Of a stretch of 64,000 nt of DNA, positions 8,681 through 16,650 are shown one piece after another. The translations under genes were made by a program, and so were the position numbers. This DNA is from Rhodospira trueperi (GTDB taxonomy: Bacteria > Pseudomonadota > Alphaproteobacteria > Rhodospirillales > Rhodospirillaceae). The stretch lies in NCBI RefSeq assembly GCF_900101965.1, contig NZ_FNAP01000001.1:310001-374000 (forward strand). Direction: 5' to 3'. Numbering within the stretch: the stretch's first letter is position 1; each line of letters opens with the position of its first letter. Under the pieces are notes generated by a model, which saw only the letters and a list, made by a program, of their open reading frames with translations, searched no databases and had not been told where the DNA came from.

Positions 8681-9760
8681 TCATCGCGCCGGTGGGGATG
8701 GCGGTTCGGTCGGTGCGGTCTCGCCGTCGGGGTCGAGAGAGCCCAGGACCATCAGATCCTGCGCCAGGGTATCGGCTGCCTCCTCCGGTGTTCCGGGTTT
8801 CTCGCGGGCGCGTTTCGGAGCATGACCGAAATAGGCCCGGTAGCACTTGGCGAAGTGAGAGGCCGACGTGAAGCCGCTGGCCACCGCCACCTGCAGGACC
8901 GTCATGGAAGTCTGCGCCAGTAGGGCGCGCGAGCGCCACAGGCGAAGGTTGAGGTAGTACCGTGACGGCGAGATGGACAGGTGTTTGCGGAACAGCCGCT
9001 CAAGCTGACGTTCAGAGACTCCCACGGTTCGGGCTAGGTCCTCCACCGGAAGCGGCGTTTCGAGATGGCCTTCCATGCGGGCAATGGCAGCCAGCACCTT
9101 GGGATCGCTGACGCCGGTGCGCTCACGCAGGGCGAGCCGTTGCGGGTCGTCCGGCCGGCGCACGCCGGTATGGATCATCGCCTCGGCGACCTGCAGCGCC
9201 AGATCCTCGCCGTGCTCTTGCCGGATCAGGGCGATCATCATGTCCAGCGCCGCCGCGCCCCCCGCGCAGGTAAAGCGGTCGCGGTCGATCTCGAACAGGG
9301 TTGCGGTGATGTCGAGGTCCGGGAACTCTTCCGCGAATCCTTCCATGTTCTCCCAGTGGATGGTGCAGCGGTAGCCGTCCAGCAGTCCGGCCCGTGCCAG
9401 CACGAGGGCGCCGGTGCACAATCCGCCAAGTGGGATGCCCTGTCGGGCCGTCTTTCGGAGCCAGGCATCGACGTTCGGACTGCGGAAGGATTCGATCCCC
9501 AGGCCGGAGCAGACGGCGACGGCATCGGGTCGGTGGGGCAGGGCGCCCAGGCGCCCGTCGGGCAGCACATGGATTCCGTTGCTGGCCACGCCCGGGCCGC
9601 CGTCCTCGGTGACGATTTCCCAGGTGTACAGCGTCTTCTCCGCCCGGCGATTGGCCGCGCGCAACGGTTCCACGCTGGAGGTGAAGGCCAGCATCGAAAA
9701 GCCGGGCAGCAGCAGGAAATGAAACAGGCGGGGCGCGTCATTTCGTTGCGGTTTGAGCAT
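8681..9760 (-). CDS. GlxA/GbdR-type AraC-family transcriptional regulator
   Basis: 359 aa. Residues about 12-185 form a DJ-1/PfpI (GATase1-like) domain: FLLLPGFSMLAF, then the nucleophile-elbow-like GGLCTGALVLARAGLL. Residues about 230-330 are a double helix-turn-helix AraC domain (VGVSERQLERLFRKHLSISPSRYYLNLRL ending ASGFTSASHFAKCYRAYFGHAP). This is the architecture of GbdR and CdhR, which sense glycine betaine/dimethylglycine or carnitine derivatives and activate demethylation genes. Its position next to the sarcosine oxidase and dimethylglycine dehydrogenase genes supports a role as activator of the island. The ligand is inferred. Confidence 0.85.
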   Translation of the reverse strand: MLKPQRNDAPRLFHFLLLPGFSMLAFTSSVEPLRAANRRAEKTLYTWEIVTEDGGPGVASNGIHVLPDGRLGALPHRPDAVAVCSGLGIESFRSPNVDAWLRKTARQGIPLGGLCTGALVLARAGLLDGYRCTIHWENMEGFAEEFPDLDITATLFEIDRDRFTCAGGAAALDMMIALIRQEHGEDLALQVAEAMIHTGVRRPDDPQRLALRERTGVSDPKVLAAIARMEGHLETPLPVEDLARTVGVSERQLERLFRKHLSISPSRYYLNLRLWRSRALLAQTSMTVLQVAVASGFTSASHFAKCYRAYFGHAPKRAREKPGTPEEAADTLAQDLMVLGSLDPDGETAPTEPPSPPAR

Positions 9761-9883
9761 GCCCGTCTCCTAAAAAGCGGTCGGCACGCGAGATCCCTCA
9801 AGCTCGAACTGTAAGCGCAAGAAGGCGAACAGCAAAACGGGAAACGTGCGCAGCCGAAACGACCGCGCAGCGGGTGCGCGGGG

Positions 9884-10888
9884 TCAGGCGCCGGGCGAAT
9901 CCGCGACGGCCGTGGCGCGCAGGGCCTGCGGCGTGGCGCCGTAAGCCGCCTTGAGGTGCCGGGAGAAGTGCGAGGCGTCGGCGAAACCGCACTCCTGGGC
10001 GATGTCGGTGAAAGTGCGGCGGGTGCGGGTCACCAGCCAATGTCCGTGGCGCAGCCGCAGCGCGCGGGCGTGCGCCGACGGGGTGGTATCCAGTTCCTCG
10101 CGGAACAGTCGCTCAAGTTGGCGTCGCGACAGGCCCACGCGCCGGGCGAGATCGTCGGCGCGCGGTGGTGTCGCGAGGGTGTGGTCGAGAATGCGCAGCG
10201 CCCGCCGCAGTCGCGGGTCTTGCACTGGGTGTTCTCCGGCCGGGATGTCCATCGGCTGCGGTGTGTCGGCCGGCCGGGCGCCGTCGCTGACCAGGATGTG
10301 CAGGGCCTTGCGCGCCGCCGAGGCGCCAAGATGGCGGTCCACCAGCCACGCCGCCAGATCCACCGCCCCGGTTCCGCCGGCGCAGGTGATGCGGGGGCCA
10401 TCGACCACGAACAGGCGGTCGGCGACCGGGGTAACTTCCGGAAAGGCGGTGATGAGGTCGTGGTAGTGGTACCACGACACACAGCATTCACGATCACGCA
10501 TCAGGCCGGCGTCGATCAGGGTGAACACGGCCGTGCACAGACCCACCAGGGGCACCTTCGCCGCAGCGGCCTCGCGCAGCCAGCCGATCACCGCCGGGTC
10601 CTGGATCGGGCCGTGATGGATCAGCCCACCGACCACCACGATATAGTCGAAACCGGCCGGGGCCAGCAGCCCGGAATCCGGGCTCAGGCGGGTGCCGCAA
10701 CTGGCCCGGACGGCGCGCCCGTCAGCGGTCATGACGGTCCAGCGGCAGTCGATCTGGCGGCTGCGGTCGCCCTCGTCGGCGGCAAGACGCAGGACATCGA
10801 CGAAGCCGGCGAACGGCAGCAGGGTGAAGTCCCTGAGCAGCAGGAACCCGACCTTCAGGCGGGCATTGCCGGACGTCGGTTCAGCCAT
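9884..10888 (-). CDS. Second GlxA-type AraC-family transcriptional regulator
   Basis: 334 aa, the same two-domain plan as its neighbour: a GATase1-like domain (LKVGFLLLRDFTLLPFAGFVDVLRLA; IVVVGGLIHHG; VGLCTAVFTLIDAGLM) and a C-terminal AraC domain (LARRVGLSRRQLERLFREELDTTPSAHARALRLRHG ... CGFADASHFSRHLKAAYG). The two proteins are clearly paralogous but diverged, so they probably answer to different ligands. This gene is divergent from soxB across a 263-base gap and is the best placed candidate to control that promoter. The DJ-1 domain probably binds an amine or betaine rather than acting as an enzyme. Confidence 0.85.
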   Translation of the reverse strand: MAEPTSGNARLKVGFLLLRDFTLLPFAGFVDVLRLAADEGDRSRQIDCRWTVMTADGRAVRASCGTRLSPDSGLLAPAGFDYIVVVGGLIHHGPIQDPAVIGWLREAAAAKVPLVGLCTAVFTLIDAGLMRDRECCVSWYHYHDLITAFPEVTPVADRLFVVDGPRITCAGGTGAVDLAAWLVDRHLGASAARKALHILVSDGARPADTPQPMDIPAGEHPVQDPRLRRALRILDHTLATPPRADDLARRVGLSRRQLERLFREELDTTPSAHARALRLRHGHWLVTRTRRTFTDIAQECGFADASHFSRHLKAAYGATPQALRATAVADSPGA

Positions 10889-11108
10889 GGCGCGTGGCGG
10901 CTCCCGGCTTGTGCGGTTGCGTCATACCCGAGGCCCGGCCCAGCCCGGCGTGGATCGCGCTCGGGACTTTGCACACCCTTGTTATACAAGCATCTTCCGG
11001 GGACAGCGGGGTGTCAATACCATCGCGTTTCGAATGTCGCAAAGATACAAGTCATGTGTCACCTCCGTTCTAGTCATGTCGGATCGCTTCACGCTCTTCT
11101 CAAGCAGG

Positions 11109-11125
11109 CTCCGGGATACCCGGAG
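11109..11125 (+). promoter_or_regulatory. Leader hairpin upstream of soxB
   Basis: CTCCGGG-ATA-CCCGGAG is a perfect 7-bp stem with a 3-nt loop, 12 nt before the soxB ribosome site (GAGGAG, 11137-11142). It could modulate translation or mRNA stability. There is no T-run, so it is not a terminator. Confidence 0.4.
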
Positions 11126-11151
11126 GCGGGTGCCGCGAGGAGATCACGGCG

Positions 11152-12402
11152 ATGCGGTATTCGATCTGGTCGTTGGCGCGCAACGCGCTGTCCCATCACG
11201 CGGACTGGCCGCGCCAGTGGCGCAGTCCGGACCCGAAACTCGCCTATGACGTCATCATCGTCGGCGGTGGCGGGCATGGTCTGGCGACGGCCTATTACCT
11301 CGCCAAGGAGCACGGCATCACCAATGTGGCGGTGTTGGAGAAGGGCTGGCTGGGCGGCGGCAACACCGGGCGCAACACCACTATCGTCCGCTCCAACTAT
11401 CTGTTCGACGAAAGTGCGGCGTTGTACGAACTGTCCCTGAAGCTCTGGGAGGGGCTGTCGCGGGATCTGAACTACAATGTCATGCTCAGCCAACGGGGCG
11501 TCCTCAATCTGGCCCACAGCCTTCAGGACGTGCGCGCCGGTCGGCGCCGTGCCGAGGCCAACCGGCTGAACGGCATTGATTCGGACTGGCTGGATACCGC
11601 CGGAGTTGCCCGGGTCTGCCCCATCCTGAACACGTCGCTGTCACTGCGCTACCCCGTCATGGGCTCGACGTTCCAGCCCCGGGGTGGCACCGCGCGCCAC
11701 GATGCCGTGGCCTGGGGGTATGCCCGCGCCGCCGACGCGCGCGGGGTGGACATCATCCAGAATTGCGAGGTGACCGGCATCCGCCGCGATGGCTCCGGCG
11801 CCGTGACGGGGGTCGAAACCACGCGCGGAGTGATCGGCGCGAAGAAGGTCGGGATCGTCACCGCCGGTCACACGTCGGTGCTGGCCGAGATGGCGGGCAT
11901 CCGGCTGCCGATCCAGTCGCACCCGTTGCAGGCCCTGGTGTCGGAGCCGATCAAGCCTGTGCTGGATCAGGTCATCATGTCGGGCGCCATCCACGTCTAC
12001 GTCAGCCAGTCCGACAAGGGCGAACTGGTCATCGGTGCGGGCATCGACAGCTACAACTCCTATGCCCAGCGCGGCAGCTTCCATGTGCTGGAGCACCAGA
12101 CGGCGGCGCTGGTGGAGTTGTTCCCGATCTTCGCCCGGCTGCGCATGATGCGGACGTGGGCGGGGATCGTGGACACGTGCCCCGACGCCTCGCCGATTCT
12201 GAGCACAACGTCGGTGCCGGGCCTGTACATCAACGGCGGCTGGGGCACCGGGGGTTTCAAGGCCACGCCGGGGTCCGGGTTCGTGTTCGCCCACACCATC
12301 GCCCGCGACGCACCGCACCCCGTCAACGCGCCGTTCTCGCTCGACCGCTTCACCACCGGCGCCCTGATCGACGAACACGGCGCCGCCGCCGTCGCCCACT
12401 GA
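11152..12402 (+). CDS. soxB: Sarcosine oxidase subunit beta
   Basis: 416 aa. The catalytic subunit of heterotetrameric sarcosine oxidase, which oxidises sarcosine to glycine with O2 and passes the methyl carbon to tetrahydrofolate. The characteristic N-terminus [16 protein letters not shown] is followed by the FAD-binding Rossmann motif [24 protein letters not shown] (32-55), [16 protein letters not shown], and the late [20 protein letters not shown] motif. Length and features match the family along the whole protein. It is the first gene of soxB-soxD-soxA-soxG, with 25 bases to soxD. Confidence 0.95.
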   Translation: MRYSIWSLARNALSHHADWPRQWRSPDPKLAYDVIIVGGGGHGLATAYYLAKEHGITNVAVLEKGWLGGGNTGRNTTIVRSNYLFDESAALYELSLKLWEGLSRDLNYNVMLSQRGVLNLAHSLQDVRAGRRRAEANRLNGIDSDWLDTAGVARVCPILNTSLSLRYPVMGSTFQPRGGTARHDAVAWGYARAADARGVDIIQNCEVTGIRRDGSGAVTGVETTRGVIGAKKVGIVTAGHTSVLAEMAGIRLPIQSHPLQALVSEPIKPVLDQVIMSGAIHVYVSQSDKGELVIGAGIDSYNSYAQRGSFHVLEHQTAALVELFPIFARLRMMRTWAGIVDTCPDASPILSTTSVPGLYINGGWGTGGFKATPGSGFVFAHTIARDAPHPVNAPFSLDRFTTGALIDEHGAAAVAH

Positions 12403-12427
12403 GACTCGGATCGGGAGGACCCGTCGC

Positions 12428-12709
12428 ATGCTGCTGATCGAGTGCCCCTGGTGCGGGTCGCGCGAGGAACCGGAGTTCCACTATGGCGGGCAGGCCCATG
12501 TGGCCCGGCCGGCCGATCCGTCCGCGCTGTCGGACGCGGACTGGGCGGCGTACGTGTTCCTGCGCGACAACCCCAAGGGCGTGTTTGCCGAGCGCTGGTG
12601 TCATTCCGCCGGCTGCCGGCGCTGGTTCAACGTGCTACGCGATACCGTCAGCCACCGCGTGCTCGCCGTCTACCGCATGGGCGAAACCCCGCCGGAGGCG
12701 CCGCGATGA
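12428..12709 (+). CDS. soxD: Sarcosine oxidase subunit delta
   Basis: 93 aa, the usual size. It has the zinc-binding pattern ECPWCGSRE near the start and CHSAGCRRWFNVLRDT near residues 58-73, plus VSHRVLAVYRMGE at the end. This small subunit holds a structural zinc and bridges the other subunits. A GGGAGGA ribosome site lies just upstream. Its stop overlaps the start of soxA (ATGA). Confidence 0.95.
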   Translation: MLLIECPWCGSREEPEFHYGGQAHVARPADPSALSDADWAAYVFLRDNPKGVFAERWCHSAGCRRWFNVLRDTVSHRVLAVYRMGETPPEAPR

Positions 12710-15700
12710 CCGGTCGGACCCAGGACTTCCGCCTGCCCAAGGGTGGGGTGATTGATCGGTCGCGGTCCATCCGCTTCCGCTTCAACGGCCAGTGGATGGG
12801 CGGGTATTCTGGCGACACCCTGGCCAGCGCCCTGCTGGCCAACGGCGTTCATCTGGTCGGGCGCTCGATGAAGTATCACCGGCCGCGCGGTATCATGGCG
12901 GCGGGGGCCGAGGATCCGGGGGCGCTGGTCCAGCGCGGTCTGCACGACGAGCCGGCCCGCACCGATCCTGACTGGCGCGCCACCCAGACCGCTTTGGTCG
13001 ACGGGCTGGAGGTCGCGACCATCGGCGCCTGGCCGTCGCTTGAACGGGACATGGGCGCGGCGATGGGGCTGGCCTCGCGCGTCATGGGGGCGGGGTTCTA
13101 CTACAAGATCATGCACGGCTCGCGCTGGATGTGGGAGCACGTGCAGGAGCCGCTGATTCGCAGGGCCGCCGGCTTCGGCGATTGCCCCGATGAGCCGGAC
13201 CCGGATGTCTATGACCACCGCCATGTCCATTGCGAGGTGCTGGTGGTGGGGGCCGGCCCGGCCGGGCTGGCGGCGGCGGTCGCGGCGGCGCGGTCGGGCG
13301 CGCGGGTGATCCTGGCCGAGCAGGACGAACGGTTCGGCGGCAACCTGCTCGGGCGGCGGCGCGCCATCGACGGGCAAGACGGGGTGGACTGGGCGGCGGC
13401 CATGGAGGCCCGCCTGCGCGCCAGTCCGGACGTCCGCCTGCTGCCGCGGACCACTGTCGTGGGGTACTACGATACCAACTATCTCGTGGCGCTGGAGCGC
13501 GTGACCGATCACCTGGGCCTGGGACCGGCGGCCCCCGGACGGCCGCGTCAGCGCCTGTGGCATATCCGGGCGAAGCGGGTGGTGCTGGCCACCGGGGCCC
13601 ACGAACGCCCGCTGGTGTTCGGCGACAACGATCGGCCGGGGATCATGCTGGCCGGGGCGGCGCAAACGTATCTGCGCCGCTGGGCGGTGTTGCCGGGACG
13701 GGACGTCGTGCTGTTCACCAACAACGACCGCGCCTACGAGGCGGCACTGGATCTGCATGCGGCCGGCGCCACGGTGCGTGCCATTGTCGATTCCCGCGAG
13801 GCGCCAGGCGCGGCGATGCCCGCCGCCGCCCGTGCCGCCGGAATTCGGGTGATGACCGGATGTGTCGTTGGTGGCACGAGCGGAACGCGGCGCGTGACCG
13901 GCGCCAGCATCATGAAACGGAGCACCCACGGCCGCGCCGTGCCCTATGCGCTGGACGCGCTGCCATGCGATCTGCTGTTGGTCTCGGGCGGGCTGTCGCC
14001 CGTGGTGCACCTATTCAGCCAGTCCGGCGGCAAGCTGAGGTACGACCCGGATCGCGTGGCGTTCGTGCCCGACCGCTCGGCACAGGCGCTCGGCAACGCC
14101 GGTGCCTGCAACGGGACCTTCGATCTGGCCGGATGCCTGTCGGAGGGTGCGGCGGCGGGCGCCGAGGCGGTGCGACTGGCGGGCTTTGATCCGGGCGCCG
14201 CCCGAACGTCATTCGCGGTCGATGAGCCCGACGCCAGCGCTGTCGCGCCGCTCTGGTGGGCGCGTCCGGCCGAGGGGCATGAGCACGCCTGGGGCCAGCC
14301 CTTCGTCGATTTCCAGAACGACACCACCGCCCACGACATCCGGCAGGCGGTCCGCGAGGGCTTTGAGAGCGTCGAGCACGTCAAGCGCTACACCCTCACC
14401 GGCTTCGGCACCGACCAGGGCAAGACCGCCAACATCAACGCCATCGGTATTCTGGCCGAGGCGCTGGGCCGGCCCATCCCGGAGGTCGGCACGACGACCT
14501 TCCGCCCACCCTACACGCCCGTCACGTTCGCCGCCATGGCCGGGCGCGACCGGGGTGAGTACCTGGACCCGGCGCGCCTGACCGCCATCCACGACCGTCA
14601 CGTGGCCCTGGGTGCGATGTTCGAGGACGTGGGCCAGTGGAAACGCCCCTGGTACTATCCGCGCCCCGGCGAGACCATGCATCAGGCCGTCGCCCGCGAA
14701 TGCCGGGCCGCGCGTGAGGCGGTGGGGGTGCTGGACGCCTCCACCCTGGGCAAGATCGACATCCAGGGGCCGGACGCCGCCGAGTTCCTCAACCGCGTCT
14801 ACACCAATGCCTGGAGCAAGCTGGAGATCGGGCGCGTCCGTTACGGCGTCATGTGCCGCGAGGACGGCATGGTGTTCGACGACGGCACCACGGCGCGGAT
14901 CGACGACACCCGATACCTGATGACCACCACCACCGGCAATGCGGCGGCCGTCCTGGACCACCTGGAGGACTACCTCCAGACCGAATGGCCGGACCTGCGG
15001 GTGCGCCTGACGTCAGTGACCGAGCAGTGGGCGACGGTGAGCATCGCCGGGCCGAAGGCGGGCATCCTGATGGGGCGGCTGGCCTCGGGCCAAGACCTGT
15101 CACCGGCGGCGTTCCCGTTCATGACATGGCGCCCGGCCATCGTCGCTGGCCTGCATGCCCGCGTCTTCCGCATCAGCTTCACCGGCGAACTGCAATACGA
15201 GATCAACGTGCCGTGGCATCAGGGCGGGGCGCTGTGGGACGCGGTGATGTGCGCCGGTGTCGGCCTGGGCATCACGCCCTACGGCACCGAGACCATGCAT
15301 GTTCTGCGGGCCGAGAAGGGCTTCATCATCGTCGGCCAGGAAACGGACGGCACCCAGACCCCGCTTGACCTGGGAATGGACTGGATCGTCTCGAAGAAGA
15401 AGCCGGATTTCATCGGCCAGCGGTCGTTGACCCGGCCCGACACGGCGCGCGCCGACCGCAAGCAACTTGTCGGCCTGCTACCGAAAAACAAGCGCCTCGT
15501 GTTCCCGGAAGGCAGCCAGATCGTCGAGACGGGCGCGTCCCGGCGCCCGCCGCCAGTGCCCATGCTGGGCTTCGTGACGTCGGCCTACTGGAGCCCGGCG
15601 TTGGACAGCGGCTTCGCGCTGGCCCTGGTGGCCGGCGGGCGAGGGCGGATCGGCGACACGGTCGCGGTCGCGCTGCCGTCCGGGGAGCAGGCGGCGGTGA

Positions 15701-15759
15701 TCTGCGATCCCGTGATGCTCGACAGGGAGGGGGCGCGCCGCGATGGACACGCCGCTTGA
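12706..15759 (+). CDS. soxA: Sarcosine oxidase subunit alpha
   Basis: 1017 aa from the ATG at 12706, which overlaps the soxD stop; the frame is open further upstream, but that part is a shadow of soxD. Domain order: an N-terminal ferredoxin-like region (SIRFRFNGQWMGGYSGDTLASALLANG), a NAD-binding Rossmann fold (CEVLVVGAGPAGLAAAVAA, near residue 178), a pyridine-nucleotide oxidoreductase middle, and a C-terminal GcvT-like folate-binding domain (from about residue 650). The folate domain captures the methyl group of sarcosine as 5,10-methylene-THF. The full length is intact. Confidence 0.95.
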   Translation: MTGRTQDFRLPKGGVIDRSRSIRFRFNGQWMGGYSGDTLASALLANGVHLVGRSMKYHRPRGIMAAGAEDPGALVQRGLHDEPARTDPDWRATQTALVDGLEVATIGAWPSLERDMGAAMGLASRVMGAGFYYKIMHGSRWMWEHVQEPLIRRAAGFGDCPDEPDPDVYDHRHVHCEVLVVGAGPAGLAAAVAAARSGARVILAEQDERFGGNLLGRRRAIDGQDGVDWAAAMEARLRASPDVRLLPRTTVVGYYDTNYLVALERVTDHLGLGPAAPGRPRQRLWHIRAKRVVLATGAHERPLVFGDNDRPGIMLAGAAQTYLRRWAVLPGRDVVLFTNNDRAYEAALDLHAAGATVRAIVDSREAPGAAMPAAARAAGIRVMTGCVVGGTSGTRRVTGASIMKRSTHGRAVPYALDALPCDLLLVSGGLSPVVHLFSQSGGKLRYDPDRVAFVPDRSAQALGNAGACNGTFDLAGCLSEGAAAGAEAVRLAGFDPGAARTSFAVDEPDASAVAPLWWARPAEGHEHAWGQPFVDFQNDTTAHDIRQAVREGFESVEHVKRYTLTGFGTDQGKTANINAIGILAEALGRPIPEVGTTTFRPPYTPVTFAAMAGRDRGEYLDPARLTAIHDRHVALGAMFEDVGQWKRPWYYPRPGETMHQAVARECRAAREAVGVLDASTLGKIDIQGPDAAEFLNRVYTNAWSKLEIGRVRYGVMCREDGMVFDDGTTARIDDTRYLMTTTTGNAAAVLDHLEDYLQTEWPDLRVRLTSVTEQWATVSIAGPKAGILMGRLASGQDLSPAAFPFMTWRPAIVAGLHARVFRISFTGELQYEINVPWHQGGALWDAVMCAGVGLGITPYGTETMHVLRAEKGFIIVGQETDGTQTPLDLGMDWIVSKKKPDFIGQRSLTRPDTARADRKQLVGLLPKNKRLVFPEGSQIVETGASRRPPPVPMLGFVTSAYWSPALDSGFALALVAGGRGRIGDTVAVALPSGEQAAVICDPVMLDREGARRDGHAA

Positions 15760-16387
15760 GATGGGGCCGGAGATGGGGCCGGGCGGACCCGGCGGACGCT
15801 GGGAAAACCCGCTGTTGGCGCTGGAGTTGGACATGGCGGCGGCCAGCGGGCCGCTGGTGACTCTGTCGTGCGCGCCGCCGCGCGCGGCCATCAATCTGCG
15901 CGCCACCGAGGGCCTGTTGCCGGAGATCGAACGGACGTATGGCGTCCGTCCTTCCACCACGCCCAACACCTGGACCGCCAGCGCCGACGGGTCGCGCATC
16001 GCCTTGTGGCTGGGCCCGCACGAGTGGCTGTTGCTGGCGCCGGAGGGCACCGCGCCGAGCGTGGAGGCTGCTATCCGAGACGCCCGCGCCAACGACGGCT
16101 GGCTGGGGGTGTGCGACGTCTCGCACAATTACACGACGCTGATGCTGAGGGGGCGGCGCGCCCGCCTCGTGCTGTCGAAGGGCTGCGCGCTCGACCTGCA
16201 TCCGCGCGGCCCTTGGCGGCCCGGCACCTGCGCCCAGACGACGCTGGCGCGGACGCGGGTGCTGCTGCGCGTGACCGATGATCCGGACGCCATCGAACTG
16301 TGGGTGCGCAATTCGTTTGCCCGCTACACGGTGGCGTGGCTGCTCGACGCCATGACGGGGATCGCGCACGAACCGGGGGATTTCTGA
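15743..16387 (+). CDS. soxG: Sarcosine oxidase subunit gamma
   Basis: 214 aa, overlapping soxA by 17 bases. The family phrases are AINLRATEGL, WLGPHEWLLLAP, DVSHNYTTLMLRGRRARLVLSKGCALDLHP, FARYTVAWLLDAM. It is a truncated GcvT-like fold that completes the heterotetramer. The first 25 residues are Gly/Pro/Met-rich (EMGPEMGPGGPGG), and an in-frame start further in is possible. It is last in the sox operon. Confidence 0.92.
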   Translation: MDTPLEMGPEMGPGGPGGRWENPLLALELDMAAASGPLVTLSCAPPRAAINLRATEGLLPEIERTYGVRPSTTPNTWTASADGSRIALWLGPHEWLLLAPEGTAPSVEAAIRDARANDGWLGVCDVSHNYTTLMLRGRRARLVLSKGCALDLHPRGPWRPGTCAQTTLARTRVLLRVTDDPDAIELWVRNSFARYTVAWLLDAMTGIAHEPGDF

Positions 16388-16400
16388 GGAGTGATATCAT

Positions 16401-16417
16401 GTGAGATTGAGTCTCAC
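16401..16417 (+). repeat. Small hairpin after soxG
   Basis: GTGAGA-TTGAG-TCTCAC, a 6-bp perfect stem, lies 14 nt after the soxG stop. There is no T-run, so it is not a convincing terminator; it may protect the 3' end of the message. Confidence 0.35.
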
Positions 16418-16431
16418 CGGTTCGGAGGGTG

Positions 16432-16575
16432 CTTCTGGGCTCCTCCCCCCATCGGGGGGAGGTCGGGAGGGGGTGAGTTGGTAAACGCGCGGATCCTTGC
16501 TGTTCGCGTCAACCCCACCCCAGCCCTCCCCTATCCAGGGGAGGGAGTCCGGACGGCGCTGGCCGCCCGAACTGA
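16432..16575. repeat. Composite G/C-run hairpin repeat between soxG and the DMGDH-like gene
   Basis: Two strong hairpins sit in this gap: CCTCCCCCC-ATC-GGGGGGAGG (16442-16462) and CCCTCCCC-TATCCA-GGGGAGGG (16524-16545). The right flank of the second is shared with 8440-8470. Such paired elements are typical alphaproteobacterial intergenic repeats. No coding is seen here; the following gene starts after it. Confidence 0.65.
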
Positions 16576-16650
16576 ATGACCCGGTACCGAGAGGAACGGA
16601 TTCTCCGAAAACCGGATGACGGCCAGGGGCACCGCACCAGGGAGGCAACC

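Noticed and set aside
10889-11151. Possible glycine riboswitch before soxB
   Set aside because: Only a simple hairpin near the ribosome site is seen; the tandem aptamer core could not be recognised.
12442-12705. Upstream extension of soxA
   Set aside because: Overlaps soxD entirely; the ATG at 12706 overlapping the soxD stop fits the conserved operon.
16576-16650. Upstream start for the DMGDH-like gene
   Set aside because: Residues before 16651 (TRYREERILRKP) do not fit the family, and the FAD motif plus ribosome site favour 16651.
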